64,000 nucleotides of DNA from Putridiphycobacter roseus (GTDB taxonomy: Bacteria; Bacteroidota; Bacteroidia; Flavobacteriales_D; Crocinitomicaceae): the NCBI RefSeq assembly GCF_003234935.1, contig NZ_QKSB01000004.1:124001-188000 (forward strand), in the 5' to 3' direction. The notes below the pieces were generated by a model. That model saw only the letters and a list, made by a program, of their open reading frames with translations. It made no database searches and was not told the origin of the DNA. The position numbers and the translations under genes were made by a program. Each line of letters opens with the position of its first letter. The first letter of the stretch is position 1. Below, in pieces: positions 63,201-64,000 of the stretch.

Positions 63201-63496
63201 CTATCAACAGTGAATTTTTTAGACATTTCCAAATTGTTGCCTTTGGAGATGTGGGTTCAGCATGGACTGGTCCACACCCACTTTCCCCTGAGAATTACTT
63301 CAACAACCATAAAATAGACAATTATCCAATTCAGATCAATATTCAAAATTTAATTGAACCAATCGTTGGAGATGTAGGTTTTGGATTTCGTTCTAAATTA
63401 ATGGGTTATTTTATCAAACTAGATATTGCTTGGGGTATTGAAGATTTACGCTTTTTAAAACCTGTTACACAAATCTCCTTAAATTTAGACATATGA
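60281..63496 (+). CDS. Three-part outer-membrane protein: gluzincin-like domain, TolB-like propeller, BamA-like barrel
   Basis: The 1071-residue protein has a signal peptide ending VYG before Gln25. Residues about 35-270 match the fold of M1/M61-like gluzincin peptidases (RFRIYYSSADTKLAYYSAKA, VPDWMEQGLIRYLTVGW). However, the HExxH site reads Y149-EALI with no histidine, so it is inactive. Residues about 290-560 hold TolB/WD-type blades (YSFKLSSDGKHVAYVENRLG, PKFTNDNQSIAFVSNRES). The C-terminal 340 residues are a beta-barrel of Omp85/BamA style (LVGGIRIPLSLNSGSETLLS, HFQIVAFGDVGSAWTG, VGFGFRSKLMGYFIKLDIAWG). Such proteins are often named TolB translocation protein in Bacteroidota; the role is unknown. 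It overlaps the next gene by four bases. Confidence 0.85.
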   Translation: MVLDKIFRFIVFATICLLPSLVYGQFYQGSNQEYGKNRVQYSSFGWKSHNYKRFRIYYSSADTKLAYYSAKAFDYYLREAEQKLEFKFPEKMEVIVFENHAKFKQSNIGLLQDEQTQIAGTSRIFGSKIFVYYEANHQNFNKSVKFAVYEALIKNMLLGNDWKNVLKSSVQSGVPDWMEQGLIRYLTVGWDSEIESRTKDLVLTNKLSKFNNLSTEDKIYAGHAMWNYIGESYGKSSIPAIINLTRYTQSIERSLYTTLSLDFQKLNTNYIAFYKGRYVRDYKVQKEPTGEEISFKKKKDGVYYSFKLSSDGKHVAYVENRLGQYRVKLLDLATKKRKTIYKAGTKLERIQDYSFPVLEWHPKVNAFSFYTIKKDKLYYCIYILEEAGKNKASLTIKPVTELDKVIAFDYSSDGKTLILSGVKNGQTDLYTYSVFGGQLTQITNDLYDELEPKFTNDNQSIAFVSNRESDTIFKDIDMQFLPNTTDIFTMDVSQFKRTFKKLKRITNTPKINEHSPLPLKGGSITYLSEQNGIDNRFIAKVNRVIDYIDTSIHYRDEISLLPQTNYVTEIREQAMNSDQDLIYLVYQNNNYKLYRQTYDTTSLVKFYNAGYLQKANAVKISNLKLQGASNKDTVYINNVYYQKIFVEIGKETSIKLASDSTKEKTKQLIPKYQFPKYTIYNINFTKDFLVTNFDNTFLFPNYQIYQGPGSVYINPGLNSLTKIGASDLFDDYKLVGGIRIPLSLNSGSETLLSFENLRNRLDHRLLYYRQKAVSETELSKSITHDIRYRMSYPISETFSLRLTTNLRQDKTQYPPGAEFSEDVIQYNSGLNFEMVFDNSIPMELNIRRGLRLKVFAEYLQDYTSNYYATFNLGIDLRSYTRITRNFIWVNRIAGATSLGSKRLLYYMGAVNNWVLRPTDNFNFDLDVDPSQNYGYQTIATPLRGFIQNTRNGNSFALLSTELRLPIFSFLSPFPINSEFFRHFQIVAFGDVGSAWTGPHPLSPENYFNNHKIDNYPIQINIQNLIEPIVGDVGFGFRSKLMGYFIKLDIAWGIEDLRFLKPVTQISLNLDI

Positions 63497-63912
63497 CAGC
63501 ACAAACAATCATCTCGCTCATACTCATTGGTGTTTTTGCAGGTATTATGAGTGGATTTGTTGGTATTGGCGGCGGTGTAGTCATGGTGCCTGCATTAGTT
63601 TACATTATGGGGCTATCGCAACACACTGCACAAGGAACGAGTTTAATTTTGATGTTACCACCAATTGGAATATTAGCTGTCATGAATTACTACAAGGCCG
63701 GATCTGTTAACATTCCATACGGCATTATAATCGCCATAGCATTTGTAATTGGTGGATATTTTGGATCTAAACTAGCATTAAAATTACCGGCATCCACAGT
63801 CAAATTAGTTTTTGGTGTCTTAATGCTTTATTTGGCTGTAAAAATGATTTATTCAGGATTAAAAAAAACAACACCGGATGAAAAAGGAAATCATACAGAA
63901 GCAATTGAATGA
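63493..63912 (+). CDS. Half-size TSUP (TauE/SafE) family transporter
   Basis: The 139-residue protein has four membrane helices and one copy of the TSUP repeat: FAGIMSGFVGIGGGVVMVPAL with GxxxxxGxGGG, AQGTSLILMLPPIGILAVMNYYKAG and a GGYFGSKLALKLP turn. Full TSUP proteins have two such repeats in about 250 residues, so this form probably works as a dimer. It may export sulfite or an organosulfonate, but the substrate is unknown. The start overlaps the preceding stop by four bases. Confidence 0.88.
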   Translation: MTAQTIISLILIGVFAGIMSGFVGIGGGVVMVPALVYIMGLSQHTAQGTSLILMLPPIGILAVMNYYKAGSVNIPYGIIIAIAFVIGGYFGSKLALKLPASTVKLVFGVLMLYLAVKMIYSGLKKTTPDEKGNHTEAIE

Positions 63913-64000
63913 CCTCCATCAAGAGGTAATTACAATAAGGGAACACATACATAAAAACCCTGAATTATCATTCGAAGAATATGAAACATCCAAATTTATC
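63878..64000 (+). CDS. M20-family amidohydrolase/aminoacylase, N-terminal fragment (runs off right edge)
   Basis: A frame from ATG 63878 is open to the window edge (41 codons). It reads MKKEIIQKQLNDLHQEVITI, then REHIHKNPELSFEEYETSKF, then I. The RxxIHxNPELSFEEYETSKFI segment is the hallmark N-terminus of M20D hippurate/indole-acetyl-amino-acid hydrolases. The start lies inside the TSUP gene (35-base overlap); a TTG at 63905 is an alternative with less overlap. Confidence 0.85.
   Translation, partial: MKKEIIQKQLNDLHQEVITIREHIHKNPELSFEEYETSKFI

Noticed and set aside
1..64000. tRNA, rRNA, insertion sequences, prophage or integrative-element boundaries
   Set aside because: No cloverleaf with a T-loop GGTTCRANNCC signature, transposase motif or flanking direct repeat was noticed by eye. 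Coding style looks even across the window. A tRNAscan or ISfinder run could still find something missed.

Overview
The window comes from an AT-rich chromosome of a Bacteroidota bacterium, most likely a flavobacterium-type lineage (order Flavobacteriales or a close relative). Several independent signs agree. Exported proteins carry type IX secretion (T9SS) C-terminal sorting domains of type A and type B. An OMPP1/FadL-like porin, a TonB-dependent receptor with an N-terminal carboxypeptidase-regulatory domain, DUF4294 and DUF5683 proteins and a bacillithiol-type YtxJ are present. Several upstream regions carry the Bacteroidota -7 promoter box TAnnTTTG. Most predicted signal peptides are followed directly by glutamine. 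No tRNA, rRNA, insertion sequence, CRISPR array or prophage was seen; the window looks like ordinary chromosome, with some accessory surface-protein genes.

Layout, left to right. At 1-2202 lie the 3' end of a repeat-rich, Thr/Pro/Arg-rich protein and an OMPP1/FadL-like porin. At 2252-6581 are prmC, an O-methyltransferase, ribB fused to a degenerate GTP cyclohydrolase II domain, bioD (opposite strand), an acidic hypothetical protein and a PaaI-type thioesterase. Three small envelope proteins follow (6584-8270). A tight six-gene operon occupies 8397-13307: pheS, ytxJ, a LytTR response regulator, a lipoprotein glutaminyl cyclase, rsmI and a VAT1-like oxidoreductase. On the minus strand are parA-parB-DUF5683 (15616 to 13361), then a run from a TPMT-type methyltransferase through a lipoprotein, an FAD oxidoreductase, a polyferredoxin and a GT2 glycosyltransferase (20529 to 15733), trxA, and a sodium:solute symporter. 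A fatty-acid desaturase follows.

At 23955-35701 lies a surface/secretion region: a LamG T9SS cargo, two paralogous FG-GAP T9SS cargos with a nitronate monooxygenase gene between them, a lipoprotein dipeptidyl peptidase III and a TonB-dependent receptor. After a cold-shock gene comes an exopolysaccharide operon read right to left (44377 to about 36183): asnB, GT4, wza-like, wzc-like, rfbC, a WecA/MraY-like transferase, a small hypothetical protein, and an unannotated 32-residue membrane peptide. Then come a PBP4-type peptidase, two small cytosolic proteins, a leucine-rich-repeat T9SS cargo with one cysteine per repeat, and mdh.

The right part holds the most unusual genes. An ECF sigma factor overlaps a membrane-anchored protein that joins an anti-sigma-like N-terminus to a PKD domain and a T9SS type-B C-terminus. 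Further on are a type-B T9SS fibronectin protein, a DUF2130 coiled-coil protein, an exported WD40-caspase fusion next to a four-helix membrane protein, an MBL hydrolase, a large three-part outer-membrane protein with a dead gluzincin-like domain plus TolB propeller plus beta-barrel, a half-size TSUP transporter, and the start of an M20 amidohydrolase running off the right edge.

A common thread is envelope export. The glutaminyl cyclase at 10533 would act on the N-terminal glutamines left by signal peptidase I on about ten exported proteins in this same window. The sigma factor pair at 49880-51770 may tie transcription to T9SS or envelope state.
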